Source: Arthrinium phaeospermum (taxonomy: Eukaryota; Ascomycota; Sordariomycetes; Amphisphaeriales; Apiosporaceae). Taken from it: 64,000 bases of DNA. The position numbers were made by a program, and so were the translations under genes. How positions within the stretch are numbered: the first letter of the stretch is position 1; the number at the start of each line of letters is the position of its first letter. Location of the stretch: NCBI GenBank assembly GCA_006503535.1, contig QYRS01000002.1, positions 2,914,001-2,978,000 of the forward strand, read 5' to 3'. The notes under the pieces are model-generated. The model did no database searches. It was not told where the DNA came from and was given only the letters and a program-made list of their open reading frames with translations. This document shows positions 12,032 to 26,437 of this stretch, piece by piece.

Positions 12032-15000
12032 TCAAGTTTCAGCTACCAACTGCTCACCCTCATCCAGCAGTTCTCCCACCTTGCGCAAGTTCTTGATCAG
12101 ACTCCTGCCGAGGCCGACCAGCAACAACCTCTCGGCGTTGGCGGGTAGGCCCAGGTAGGTCGGGGGCTCGCGCTCGGGCAGCTTCTGGACCCAGCCCATG
12201 AAGTCCTGCAGGGTGGTGCCGCTGGGGACCTCGAGGCCGACGCCGCCGTCCGTCTCGGAGCCCTCGACGAGCTTGTGGCCAATGTCGAAGGCGGCCGGCT
12301 GCAGGACGGCGTTGACCAGGTCCGTGAGGCCGTGGAAGTCGCCTTCGTCGTCAATCTTGCCACCGTACGTCTCGCGCACCAGGTATCGGATCATGTCCCA
12401 GGGGATGTTCTGCGGCGCAATGTTCGTGCGGTTCTGGGCGACGAACTCGACCCACGTGTCCACGACGAAGGCAGAGCATTCGTACTGTAATAGATTAGTT
12501 AGCAGCCGTCTGGGGAAAGGAGGATGGAGGCAGTGGGTATGAACTTACATCGGCATCGTTGAACTCCCAGAAGCTCTTCCATCCAAGGTTGGGCGCATAG
12601 CGCAGTCGTTCCTGAATCACGGCGTGGAGGAACGAGAGAAGCAGGTACAGTCTCGTTCTCTCTACTGGCGCTTTGCTGGCTCTGACGGACAGCGAGGTCA
12701 TCGAGTCCTTCATGTTGGCCTTCACACCAGCCGGCTGTTCGTACATCAATACGCGAGAAGCTCGCAGCAAGTTGACCGGAATCTTGGGACTGGACTCCAT
12801 TGACAAGAATAGCCTGAAGTCCGAGTGTGGGTTTAGGGATTCCATTCGCTTCTCGAGAGACTGGAGCCATGTCGGTGCGAGATGCACATTCTTGATAAGA
12901 ACCCAGTTGCCCACCTGGGCTGCATTGTTGATGGCCTTGTCGGCACTGGCGAGACCTTCATTGGAACCCATGGCAATGTTGGTGCAGCGCGTACGCATAC
13001 GCTCGACGAGATTGTCGACCTTGTAGCTGGCATCGAAACCAGGACTGCACACGAGGGAGATCGGGTGTGATGTCGAGACCTCATCGACTGTCTGCTTCAG
13101 ATCCTCAACAATTTCGAATAGATCGTCGCCGAATACAGATGCCACGAAACGCTCAGCGGTGGGCACAAAGCGGTCGAGGCGGAATAGCTTGACCAGCAGG
13201 AGAGAAATGAGGAACTGATCGTGAGGCGCAGTGTTGTCATCCCACACCTTGGGCACGAACTTCTCAGCCAGCTCCTCGTTCAGGAACTTCTCCCATTCCT
13301 CAGGAGACACCAGGTCCAATCTCTCCTTCAGTACGTTCAGGCGGGACGCTCGGGCAAACGCCTCGTCCTTGGCGTCCTTGTCGGTGGAGAGATCCTTGCC
13401 TTCAACCCGATCGTCGAGGATGGTATCGAGGATGCCCCTGTCCATTGGGTACGGCGAAGCCTGGGTCAATAGCATGGCCAAGGTGATGCGGTCTTTCTGC
13501 ACCAATCCCAAAGCGGTCCTCTTGAAGGCAGTCACAAAGAGATCCTTGATGATGATTTCGCGGCGGGCGATATGATCTGTTTCGCTGGCAAGGTTCTTGT
13601 TGTTATGCAGGACAGAGTGGAAGATGTCCAAGAAGAACTGCAGCGAGAACTGGTAGAAATGGTTGAGATAGTGCAGTTGCTCCAGGACGGCAAAGATGGC
13701 ACTGCACGACCGGGCAATGCTGTTGTACTCGAGCGTGATTTGTTCGACCTCCGCCATGACACCTTCGGTATTGCTCATCTTAGCTGTGATTTCCCCTGCC
13801 TCCGTCTTCAGAGTCTCCAGGGTTTCGATGACATTGTCATCATCGAGGATGTTGCCGCGCGACTCGTTGAGCGCTTGCAAAAGGCGCTTCTCAAGCTGTC
13901 GCAGGTGGACCTTGAACTCGCCCTGAAGCTTGATGAGATTGGAGCGTCGCTCGTCTACGTCAGGTCGCTCCGACTTCAGTACTTCGTTAAGAGACTGGGT
14001 TTGCAGACTGCTCTGGGTGACCGTGAAGTTGACAAACGTGGTTCGACTGCAGATGTCCGGCGGGAACTGGGCCGAGGGGTCTCGCGTGGACAGATAGATT
14101 TTGAATGCTGGCGAGAAATCGATCTGCTGTTTGCCAAGCTGAATAAGCACGCGTCCACCAGTCTTCTGGTACTCCTTGTTCAGGACTGCGTTCAGAATCG
14201 GGTCCAGGTGCTCCGCATCCTGAATGAGGATGGGGTTTCCGAAACGAAGCGAGCTTTCGAGCTGCTTGGTGAACGAGTCGTCCAAGAAACTTGTGACAGT
14301 AAGCCGGCGGTCCTTGCATTCCTTCTGGAGGAATTCGATCACTCTACCGGAAGGATCGATGATTAAGGGGTATCTGTTGAAGCGCTTTAGGACAATGGCG
14401 TTTTCGGTGCAGAGGTCGTCGACCGGCAAGCTGTTCTCCTGCCAGCTCAACCTCTCATCTGCTGTTGACAAATACTCGGTGACGGGGTTGTGTTGCTTGT
14501 AGTTGACACCGGATAGCGACAGTTGGTGAACCCAATCCTCCATCATCGACTTTCGGAAAGTCTGGTCATAAAGACCGCTATAGGCAAGGAAGGCAGCGGC
14601 GACCAGGACGTCGCCAACCAGTGTGCTGATCTGGGTCTCAAACGATTTGCTCCCATCTTCCCAACGGACTCTTTCGGAGGAAAGACTGTCGAGCAGGCGG
14701 ACGCTGCGGTCGACCTTGAACTGGACGCGGGACATCTCGGATTTGATAGCTTGCGTTTCGCTGATCAGGGCAGCGTATTCCGTCTTGTAAGTGGCAATGC
14801 TGTCCTCCAAGCTGGTGATGGTGTTCTCGACAGCCTTTGCTTCGGCCTTGGTTTGTAAAGCCTGGTCTTCGAGCTGATCGACTTCCTCTCGCAGAGGTCC
14901 GACACGATCCAAGATCTCGGAGAAGTTGACTTGCGCCTCCACCCATTGAACCAGGGGACCACAGGCCTTACTGGCACGGTTGACCTTCTCGAAGGTAAAT

Positions 15001-18000
15001 TCTTCATCGTCCAGGTACTCTTTGCGCATCAAGACCCGAAGCTGCTTGGTCATCATCTTCTCGTTGTCGAAGTTGACAATACTGGCAATGAAATCGTCAC
15101 GACGAATGATTGACTGGACAGACTTCCAGTCAGGAACCTTGTGTCCAAGCAACGAGCAAACGGCGAACATGGCATTCTTGACACCCTTGGGGGGCGAACC
15201 CATGGAACGGACTTCTGTCAAGTGCTGCCTCTTGATGTTGCTGACACTGGCCTTGGCCTCCTCCACAGCCGGCTCGGCCTTGGCCAAATCGTTCAAGACA
15301 ACTTCCTTTCGCTTGGCAACCTCCGACTCTTGGATCTCGAGCGCGGCTTGAATCTCGAGAGACGTGCTCTTCCGCTGCTCAGCCTCGCGCTGGTCGGCAA
15401 CCATGCGTTGCAGTTTCTCATTGGCTTCGGCGTCCTTGAGTTCAAGCTGGGTCTTCTTCTCCGCCAAGCTGACACGCAGGTCGCGGACCTTGTCGACAGT
15501 GTCTCTCAGCTTGTCAAGACCGACATTGAGATGACGTTGTTGCTCCTCGAGGTCCTCGCGCTTCTCGTTGTATAGCTTCACGTACTGGGCCACGAAATCC
15601 AGGAAATGTCGCGGAGTGAGGAAGGTGAGCTTTCCTTGCTGCTGGAGTAGCTTGGCATTGAAGCGATGCAGGGAGTGGTGGATGAACACCATGGCATTAA
15701 TCACGGCGTCTCTATGCGAAGGCGGGAGGGTGAGGCCTCTGTATGCCACGGGAATACTGTCGGGTGCCACCCAGTTTGGTTTGTCAAGGTCGACCGAGTT
15801 TGTCAGCTCGCTAGCAACCTGGAACAGGGCTTGGTCAGACCAGTCACCCATCCAGTTGAGCACGCAACGGTTGAACAAGGCTGGACTAGTAGCGGCCTTG
15901 GAGCCGAGACCACCTTCCGGAGGGTTCATGGTGAACACAACATGCAAGTTCTTCACAATCTGGCCAGTAAACCACTTGTACAATTCCTCTTGAGAATCGA
16001 GGAGAAGGCCTTGACGTTGAGCGCCTTCCTTACAGGCTGTCATCAGCGCCGCAAGGTCGTCGCCCTCAAAGAGACCGGGTACTTCAGCGTTGGCAAGCAG
16101 GGTGTTCATTCTCTCGAGGAATCCGGAGTCTAGGACGTTCGCCTCGTCCATGATGAAACAGATCTTCTCGCCCTTGCAGCCACAACGGCGGAGGACATCT
16201 CGGAGATCGTCGTCGAAATCTTCGCCCGAGTACTTTCCGTGGACCTTGATCTGGAAGACCTTGAGGCCATTCATCCAGGCAACAAATCTGGCAAGTGTCG
16301 TTTTACCACTACCACTGACACCAATCAGGATCAAATGTCCTTGCGGTTGCCGGAAGACACGATCGATTCGCAAAACATGGTCCAGGACATCATTGAACAG
16401 AATGAGCGGTACATCCACTTCTTCCTCGCAGAACGTCTTGAGACGAGCCTTAATAAAGTCTCGCAGCTGTTCACGGTCGACAGGAACATAGTTCTTGGAC
16501 AGCCAGTTGGAGAACAGGATGGGTCCTCCCAAGGCTTTCTGCTCATCGATAGTGGGGAAGAACTCCATGGCAATACGCTTGACGGCTTCTTCTGTCCACT
16601 GACGTTCTTCCTCGGCCACCAATCGATCTTGGAAGAGGCGAAGAGCTTCGTGGGCCCAGATACGAACCAGTCCTTCGACCGACAGCGTCTCTAGTGGCTT
16701 GATGGCTTCGTAGACGCCGCGGACCCATCTTGTCAGTTCACGAGGACTGTATACGTAATGTGGTTGGATCTTGGGAGTGAAGCGTTGCTGCGACTCGAGG
16801 TAGAAATGCACCATAGCCGATGTCAGGGCTTCAGAGTAGCCACGTAATGTCGGAATGATCTTCATAATAGCCGTGTTGAAGGTTCCATAAATCTGCTTGA
16901 GAGAAAGTTCACCAGGGTAGTCGACCATGATGAGCGGTGCATGTCGAAGGAATCTCTCGGCAAGCGGCGTACGACCAGCATCGGTAGGCGGGTTACAGGC
17001 ACCGACAAATTGAATCCTGTCGAGGGTGACCCAAGACTTATCCGATGTGCGCCAGAAGCCGTTATGCTCAACCATCTGTCGCAAGAAAGATATGGCACGT
17101 TGGGTACCGTAAGAGTCGGGGGCAGGCAAGTTAATTTCATCGCAGAATACGACCAGCCACCTGCCGATTTGGGTGGGAGACAGCATGACTCCGTTCAGTG
17201 TCTTCTTGTATTCGCAGTATTGTTCGAAGGTCTTGATCAGGAGATCGGGCGTTGTCGCACTTGAGAAGTTCAATCCCACAACTTCCATGTTAGGCAGTTT
17301 GCGAAGAGCACTGAACAGTGTCATCGTTTTACCAGAACCGGGCGGACCGCAAAGCAGCAGAGGCTTGTGCTCAGCGAGCCACGAGTATAGCACATCCTCA
17401 TGTCGGACTGTGTCGAGTGTGGGAATGACGACATCGGTCTGGGTGACCGAGTGCGTGTTGACCTCGATGGTAGGTACTTCATTTTGCCATGGCGTCCATT
17501 CCGCACGGGGAAGAGAAACATCAAAATCGATCAGGGAACTGGTTCCATCCAGCGGGGGGGATCCAAAGCTGGCGAGCCCACCCACATTGTCGCCAAAGGC
17601 TTTGCGATCAAGCAACGGACAGTCACCCGTGAGAGCCCAGACCAGAGCAAGGAGGAGTTTCTTGGAAATGTAACCCTCAATTTGTTCCGGGTCGAGCGGG
17701 AAGTCGATATGCTGGGCATTGTACTCGATCAGATCGCGTACCGCCTTGTTCAATAGAGAGAAAAGCGTAGTCAAGACACGGGCTACAGTGAAGTCCATGA
17801 TGTGCTTATAACCTTCGGCTTCCTTGAGGGCTTCATGGATGAACTTGTCGGTTGTCAGGAAAGCATGCAACAAATCAGCCGCCTGGCTTTGAATCTGGAG
17901 CGACTTGGCGGGGCTTTGCCCTGCAGCCGCGGTGTCCTCGTCGAGGTCCTCGAATGGGACGCTGCGAAGACCATCAAGGTAATGGGTGACCATCATGTCA

Positions 18001-21000
18001 GGAGAAACAGTATCCTCGCTGAACCACACCATACCACATCGACTGACGGTAGCAAGCGTAGCATACTTGAGTGTCTCGACCTCGAACATGATGCGTACGT
18101 TCGATGGGAGATTCAGACGCTCACCGTTGGGCAGCGTTAGCAGCTTGTTGTCATCGAGGACACTGTTCAAGTTCTCTACCCATTCCGGATCAACATCACC
18201 GTCGAAAACGATCCAGTGGCGCTTCGTGTCTTCGCCACGGAGGTTGTCTACAATCTTTCGGAGAATGCTGGTGAACAAGCCATCGGTCCATTCTCGAGTG
18301 GTAGAGTCAAGGTTTCCGTATAGTGCCTCCTTGGACATAACCTTGGGATCAATGACGTGGGAAACACCCTCGACGCCCTCCACCTGCTGTAGGGCGTCCA
18401 GAAGGAGTCTCCAAGCTGCGGACTTTCCGGTGCCAGAATTTCCGACCAGCATAACACCGTGATGGATGTTGAGAATTTGGTACGATTGAAGCACCTTCGT
18501 CATCCAAGTATCAGTGACGACCAGATGCCGCTCTGCAGCCAGACGGCGGATAGCCTCCTCTAGCTTATCCAAGTTCGCAGGGACGTATTGAACCCCTGGG
18601 AAACACTCGTGCTCGACGTCCATCATGATGTCGACATCGTTAGCTACCAACTTCGGCGCAATTGTTTCACGAATGCTCTGTACCAAGATCTCGGGCTCGA
18701 CAACTTCTTCTGCCCCAATTTCGCCGTTGCTGTTTATCAGACGAGCACGCTTGAGGCCACCGGAACTCACAAGCACACTCTTGAGGGCACGCAGACCGAA
18801 ATCGTAATGAGCTTGCTTGGATAGCTTCGCAGAACACTGGTCAAAGAAGGGCACAGTCTGCTTCGATAACTGCTTGGCTTGGTTAAAGCCCTGCGAGTAG
18901 AGCATGACTTCGGCAATGAGTTCTTTGTCGGGCTTGGACATGGCCACACTGCGGAACAGCTTCTTCAGGTTGTCGGGCAGGTTCGAACGACCAGCGTAAC
19001 CAGGGTTCATGGTGATGAAAATACCAGTGTTCTGGTTTACACACAGTTGGCGGCCGATCAGCTCGATCTGTGCTTTGTCATCCTCGACACCCTGCTTGAG
19101 ACCAAGTTGGATGTTCTGGATTTGTTGCGAAACGGCTGACAGAATTCGCTCTTCGAGACGGTTGAATTCATCAAAACAACCCCAGGCACCGACTTGGCAG
19201 ATACCGAGGAAAATACGACCCATCGCTTGGAAGTCAAAAGTGTCGTCACAGCAGAATACCAGCGTGAAGCGACCGAGCTCAACACCCAGAGCCTTGACAG
19301 ACTCGGTCTTGCCGGTACCGGCAGGACCATAAGGCGAACCACCAAGTCTCTGGCAGAGGGCCTGAGTGAGTGTGAGGAAGCAACGATCGGTAAGGGGCGT
19401 GCGAACAAGCCTTTCGGGGACACCCAAATACTCAAAGCCGTAGCTCAGCTTGGCGTTGGCCATCTTGATATGGAGACGCTGGATGAAGTCACCTTCCGGA
19501 TTGTACACGTAGCGCATTTGCAGCAGCCAAAGGTAATGTGTTGTCGAGTTTGCACCAGCCTTGACCAACTTCTCGATAGTGTCCCGCTGATGGACACACT
19601 CGGTAATCAAGGCCTCGCACTTCTTTCTTTGGATCACTTCCAGATCGCCAAGGACGGTCTCTGCCAGAAGTCGTAACACTTGCACTTCTCGGTCGAACAA
19701 AGCCTGTAGAGTAGAACCCCCATCGGCAAGTGACTTATCGACGGCAGTAGTCCAGACAGCCTGTGTAGCGAGCACGACAATCTGACTCGGATAGGCGTCA
19801 ATGAATTCGTTCATAGCAGCTTGGCCAATATCGTTAGACTCGAAAATCGGTGTGAATGCGTCAATGGCCTCGGCCAGAAGCTCGGCCAGTGTAGCCTTCA
19901 TGCCATTCTCGAGAAGTGCCAGCCAATCGTTGATCTTGGGCACCTTGGCAAGCGAAATCTCCTTCTTGAGGCGAACAACCTCGTCCTCCTTGGACGTGAA
20001 GCCCGAGATGGTAGCTTCATCGTCCATCACAAGCCCGTTAAGACCCGCAAACATCTTCTTGAAATGCTTGGCAATTCGCATGGTGTCATTGCTGTTACCG
20101 ATCATCTCCAACAGATCTTCGTCACCAACGAAGTAGAATCGAGGGAACGATACTCGTTCCTTCTCAAGGTATTCACCCAAGGCCTTCTGGATCTTGTTCA
20201 GGAGCTCGGCGAGACGTTCGAGCGACTTCTGGACGCCAGCAATTCCAAGCACATCTATGACCATAGGCTGCTTGTAGACCTTCTTCATGACAGCCATGAA
20301 TTCGCTGTTGATATTCTGGAACCGAGATGATTCAATGGGCAACAGGTGCTTGATGTCGGCGTTACCTGTGAAGACTCCTTCGAGGTAGACCCATTGGCGT
20401 TGAACATCGATCCAAACGTCGAACAAGACATGGACGCGGTTCAGTTTGTCCTCCCAAGAGGAGGCTTCCTCCTCGAATTCCTTGTAGTAGGGCGAGTGCT
20501 TCATTGCTTGCAGGGAATTGAGATTCTCGCTGCATTTGGCGAAGAGATCGTCCCAGCCACGGATGAGGCGGCACTTGTTCTGATAGGCCACAAGCTCCAG
20601 GGAGTAGTTGTTCCATGTGTCCTTGACCTGTTTGAGGAATTCCTCCAAGGCCATCTCTCCTTGAGCTTGGGCGATGATGTCCCGGACAATATTTTCTGTG
20701 GCGATGAGGTTCAAGTCCCAGACATCGCCAAGAGTCATCGACACCGGTGAGTATCGTCGTCCGGGCTTGATTTCTTTCCAGATCTTTACCCAGTGACGAT
20801 CGCGGATAGCCTCTGACTTGAGATCCGTCAGGATAGTGTTGACCTTCAGTTGCTGGCGGAGGATGTTCTGGATGTGCTCAAATGCAGCGTATTGTCGCAT
20901 TCTGCTTGGCATCTCCTTCGTCATCTTGATGAGACCATCGATGGAGCCACGGATCTTTCGCGGCTGAACGCTGCCCCAGAGAGTCTCTCGGAGCTCGTTC

Positions 21001-24000
21001 AAACTTCTCCAAATGGTTGACAGCGCAGCCCAAACAGACTTGAAATCCTGCACTTCTTCCAAAATAATGGACAGGGAAGACTCTCCACTAGCAGGGAGAT
21101 CAAGAGCCTCCTTGGCCTTACCTACCATCTCTGACTCTCCCTGTAGCTTGTTGATGCGAGCTTCAAAGGAGCTGAGTGTCTCGGAGGCGACTTCTGGTGC
21201 AATAGTGCCCGACACTGGCTTCTCTTCGTTCCACTGGATAGCGATCTCGGCAATCTTCTCCGTCACAACCTTGTCCTCAGCAACAATCTTGGCCTTGAGG
21301 GCATCGGTCTGGTCCTGGACAATCTTCGCCTTTCGGGTGAGCAGCTCATTCAGGGCTTCCCACTGCGAGTCAACCTGTTGAACATCTAACCAGTCGTTGG
21401 GGAACTGATAGCGGTTGCGGGTAAGCGTCGATTGCCCCTGGCGGAATGTCTCGACTTCAGGAGCCCATGCTTTGACGTTTCGCTTGCAGGATTGCACAAT
21501 GGTGATGAATTGGACGGCTTGCGCGGTTGAGGTGGCCTCCAGGCTTTGCATCTCCAAATCCCTTCGTGCTTTCTCAATTTCCGCATGGACTTCTCTCATT
21601 CGGCCTCCAAGGCGGCTTCCGAATTTGATCAGGATCTCGTGCTGCCACTGGTCGTACTTCGAGTTCACCTTGGTCTGCACTTGATCATAGTCGATGGTGA
21701 TGCGGCCAAATGACCGGCTGACCTCGGTTGTGTCAAAGGTCGCACGGGTCTTTCGAATTTCCTGGAGTAGTTGAAGCCACCTAGACAACTCATCTCCCAG
21801 AAGCTCGTACACCTGCTCCGACTGGAGGTCCCAAAGCGATTGGAATTGTAGCCACTTGTCTACATAGCCGCCGATGTGAGAGAGCTTCTTCTCAATGCTT
21901 GTGTAGACTCTTGCCAGGATGTCGGTGCATTCGCTGGGCAGTTCCGTGAAACGGGCTTCTTCCGGGGCTGCGGTGCTCAGAGTAAGACTCATCTGGTATC
22001 TTGAGGCCTTGACCTTCGGTAGGTTGCAGACAATGCCGACCCATTCGTGCAATTGCACGTACCAGCTGGCGCGCGCATACTCCAAAGGAGGCTCTAGGTA
22101 GATAACTTGGTTGCGCATGGTAATCTCGTGCACCAACTGTTTCATGGTCGGCGCATCCGACTTGATGGGTTCGCCCGATGGTGCAAGTTGCTTGCGTCGC
22201 GACGCCTCATGATCATTGTAGTCGTCATCCTCAAATGCCTCGATCCAGGCCACGACGGCCTTCTGTAGGCGAGCCAGAAGAAGCAGCTTAATTCGATCAT
22301 TCATTCTCTCCACCCAGTAGCCCAAGTTGACATACTGTTCCAGGTTCAGCTGGTCCACGGCAGCTTGGATGATTTGCAGTCTCGAGTCGAACTCGCCAGC
22401 ATCATACGGGCAAGTAGCGAGCTCTTGGAGAGCCTTTTGCACGTTGGTATGAACTGTCGCAAGCGCAATCGTCTTGGCCTGGAGCACAGATGTGCTGGCG
22501 GCGAAATCTCTCACAAATAGGACGTGCTTGCTGCCGGCGCTGTTTCGGCCAATGGTGTGATCAAGTCCGTTGTTAGCAAGCATTGGCTTCTGGTGCACCT
22601 CCCACGTATCCAGGAATGTCTCCCACTTCAGGGGCACTCCTTTAGCGATGAGGTTCTGCACATCATTCTGGTAGCCGCTCAACAACAGGGATACTCCGGG
22701 CATGTCAGAGATCTGGCGCGTCGTTTGCGTGAATGTTCGCACACTTTCCATCAAGCTGACGGCATATGGGTAAACGCGCTTCGCATCCTTGGCGGTATTG
22801 TGTACTGAATGGGGCACCTGGAAGTTTTGCCAGCCTAGATTGCGGGTCTCCTTGAATAGTGTGATGATCTGGGCATCAAAGTTGACTGCGAGGTCGAGGG
22901 CGTTGTTCGCAGACCGGACCTTGTTGATATTGAACAGGCGCCCAGAGATGGTGATCTGCTTTCTCTGGACATCGTCTACCCAGGCTTTGTAAATAGCTTG
23001 CGTGTTCAGCTTCTTCTTGAACAAATCACTCTCTGTCTGGAGCTTCTGTCCTTCGGCATGTAGCGTCCAGTCGGAACCTAGAATATCCTCGACTTTCTTC
23101 ATGTATCCGTCGAGCTGACGTTCAATCTGACGAGCCCAGATGATGGCGCCAGATACAGGAGGCAAATCGTGTAGCTGGGCCATCGCATGCGCCTCAGAAT
23201 GGCCATACTGTTGCTTGAAGCGCTCATGCAAGGCGGAAATCGCTTGTTTCACGTTTTCTATAAGTTGGTTCTGGTACTCGGCAATAGCACCTCGAATCTT
23301 GGGTCGCACAAAGAGGGCATTGAACTGGGAAAACACGCGGAACATCTCGTTGGCGTTTTTCGCAGTTGCCAAACGATCACGCAGACGAGCGATGATGGAA
23401 TTTTCGACACGAGTCGTCCGCTCGTTGTATGTGTTCTCTGCTTTCACCCAGCGCTGGGTACCCTCTTCAGAAACATCGAGCAGGTCGACATTCTTGAGAG
23501 CATCCCACGCTTGCTGAACCTCCTCGACGGCATCAACATCGCCCATCTCCTCCGCCAGTGGGGTGTTGTTGGCGCCCTCCCCGTTGATCCCATTCACGGC
23601 AGCCTTGGGTCCAAGAACAATTACAATAGTACGTTGTAGCTGTTCGTGGTTGTCCCGGAAAGTGTCAATGTACTTGAGGCGGGCCTGCAACTCGCTGTGC
23701 TTGGGGTTGATTTTGATGGGAATGAACTTTTCCTGCCGCCTTCTGGTGGTCTCGCGGGCGATATTGGTAAAATCCTTGATCTGAGATTCCCAGCCCTTGA
23801 AGATCTCGTCGGCGGTCACCATTAATGCCTTAAAATCCTTGTAGTCGAGATTGACGAGCTCAGACCCGGGTAACAGACGGTGCATTGCCTCTTTGAGATC
23901 GGCAGAGATAGCTTCAACAAGATCGAGGGTCCGCTTGATTGGGTAGTTGCTGAATCTCATTTTCTTGTTCATGTGACCGAAGATCTGCGCGACGGCCTCG

Positions 24001-25160
24001 TCAACCTTGGAAAGAGAGGTGGCAGACAGGAGCTCGTCGAGCGGGAAATCTCGCATAAGCTGGTTGTATTTTTGCACCGTTTCCATAGCTTCTTTCAGGC
24101 CAGTATCCGCTGTGAAACTGACAGTCGCTTGGAAACGTTTGGCATGCTTCAGAATTTCGAGAGTCAGCAAGACGCCCTCGCTGCGCAACTGAGCCTCGAT
24201 ACTCTCCAGCGACGACTCCATCGACAGCCAAAAGTTGATCTCCTGAGTTGCTGTCCTCGTCACCGGGTCCCTCGTGAGCTTGGTGATGGCCTGGATTGCC
24301 TTGATCCAGCCATTCACCGTCGATTGGAGATTGTTCATGAACGAACTGTCCGAGAGGAGCGAAGCGGGTATCAGCTCGGTCGAGGGTTTGACGCCCCTTG
24401 CTGCGGCCTCTTCCAAAGCAGTCTGGACGACAGGGTGGAAGGGCAGAGACAGCTCGGGAATCTCGACATTTTGCTGTAAATGGAGGAGACTCAGTTCCAA
24501 TTCTGTCATTCGTTTCTTGGTGACAGGAATGCCCGTCTTTGCGTCGACATCAGCCCGGCTTCTCGCTCCATTAACGGCCTGCGAAGACTTGGTGCTGGCA
24601 TCGAAGTAGGGCGCCAGCGCATTATGAAGGATAGTATGAAGAATCTCGAAGGGAGATGCAGAAGGAACACCTTGTTCGGCAACGGCCGCATTAGAAGAAG
24701 CAGCGCCAGGCAGAGTCTGGATCTGAATTTGGGAAGTAAGAGGCAGGGCAGGATCGATCGCTTGCGGGCGCTTGAGAAGGGCGAGGTAGGCGACAATGGT
24801 GGGCGTCGAGGTGATTTCCGAGGTGATGCTATATTTGTATGAGGTGGTGGCTATCCCATCGGCGCGGACATCATCGGTGAGGTCGGACGTCGACAATATC
24901 TCCTTCTGGATGTACAGGGCGACTTGCGAATCGTTCGCGAATCGGGTGCATCGCTGCACAGTGTCGGCATAGGCGGATTCGGAGAGCAGGTTTCCATCTT
25001 TCTGAAGGTCGTCGCGCGCCGCTCCAAGGGCTATGGTGACAACAGAAGCCAGGTATTCTACCACCAGCGCTGGGTCGATAGCGATGAAGGAAGTCGACGT
25101 AGGGGACAGGCCATTAGCGACGGTATCCTGTGGCGTCATGGGTGATGCCACGGAATCCAT
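12032..25160 (-). CDS. ro-1/nudA (DYN1): Cytoplasmic dynein heavy chain
   Basis: This is the minus-end microtubule motor that moves nuclei and endosomes along hyphae. A first exon of 12,612 nt (25160-12549) and a second exon (12484-12032) give 4354 aa, close to known fungal dyneins. The N-terminal tail and linker fill roughly the first 1900 residues. P-loops follow in order: AAA1 GPAGTGKT at about 1944, AAA2 GNSGTGKS at about 2240, AAA3 GPPGSGKT at about 2606 and AAA4 GVSGSGKT at about 2947. The AAA1 Walker B appears as CFDEFNR. The antiparallel coiled-coil stalk flanks the microtubule-binding domain (near [18 protein letters not shown], about residue 3320). The only intron, 12548-12485, is close to the 3' end (donor GTAAGT, acceptor TTACAG); without it the frame stops at 12495. 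All four nucleotide sites look intact, so the motor should be functional. Confidence 0.98.
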
Positions 25161-26437
25161 GCTGGCGATGGAAATCGAAGGATGGATTATTCGTTACTTC
25201 GGCCTCAAGGATCGCATGGATCGTGGCATCGGTGGTGGGTATCGGTAACGAGTTGTGGGCGAAGTGACAGGCGGAAACCGGTAGATCGTATACGATGGAC
25301 AAAGGAGCTCGTCCGATAGATTAATATTCCCACACAATAGGGGCAGTCGAAGAAGACGCGCAAATCCAGATGCAGCTAATGAGCGTGGGGTGCTGAAAAA
25401 GTGAGGTCGAGTGGTGTCGGGTGCTCTTGGTGGGAAGAGTGTCGTCGCTTTTCGACCATGGGATTCTGGACTGGTTTGGTCTATGGTGCATGAAAAAGAG
25501 AGGGTGAGCTTTGTTCAAATGTTACAACCACAGTTGGACGATATCCATCCATCAATACTTAATCTCTCGTCGCGTACAAACGCCAAATCGATGGTTCTTG
25601 GGTGCATCCCTGCCTGAGACGTCCCCTAAGCTCGGTTCATTGGCCAGAGCTCCTAGTGGCCCCCTTATTAGCTGTACCTTTTGGCCCGGCAGATGGAGAT
25701 GGAGGGGTGATCTTTGTGCTATATTGAATCAGAATAAGAAGTACTTAAGCAAGTACCTAATTAACACACCTGACACCGCCGTATGTCTAGGTATGGTAAC
25801 ATTGTCAATGATTCCTTCACTCGTGGGGCCTATATAAGTCTACATACTACATACTCTCGATTCATTGCTGAACAACAGTAGCCTTGTGTACGTAGACAAG
25901 CAACGTCTCCAGCCCTTCCAAGTCCAACAACCTTATTTCAAACTTCTATCCAAATCAACAAACAGGGGTCCATTTTAGCTGTACGAACTACGTACCTAGA
26001 CTCCCAAGCATACTTCACGTCGCAATTAACCTTCGAAGCTCCTGATATGTGCCTCCTGGCAGCTGCCAGCCTCGCAGAAGCTATCCTGCGATTCTGGATC
26101 AAATATAAACAGTGTCACAAGTTGCAGGACTAAACAGAGGCGTACCGAGTCATGCCATGGAATCAATAAAATTCTGTTTCTCAAAATGCTGTCACCAGTA
26201 ACCGTTTTCATCGTAAACCTCATGCTAAAAAAGAAATGTGAACGCCTCGCTAACGTGCCATAGCCGCCTGCTGAAATAGCCACTGAATGTGACGCCCCCT
26301 TTCCCGTATCCCCATTTCGAATTTCGAAGGTTCCCATTACGCCGTCGTTACTTATGCCCAGCCCTGCCATGCCGAACCAAAATCATAGTGTCTCGTTTCT
26401 GTAACTCGTTGAAATCTAAAGGCCCCGTCCCCGGAAC
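25161..26437. other. Intergenic between dynein promoter and FAR1-gene 3' end
   Basis: This 1.28-kb gap holds the dynein promoter and 5' UTR and the 3' UTR of the next minus-strand gene. A TATA-like 'cctatataagt' on the plus strand at about 25828-25838 has no recognisable gene behind it. Small open frames (for example 26026-26370, minus) show no family features. Confidence 0.45.
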
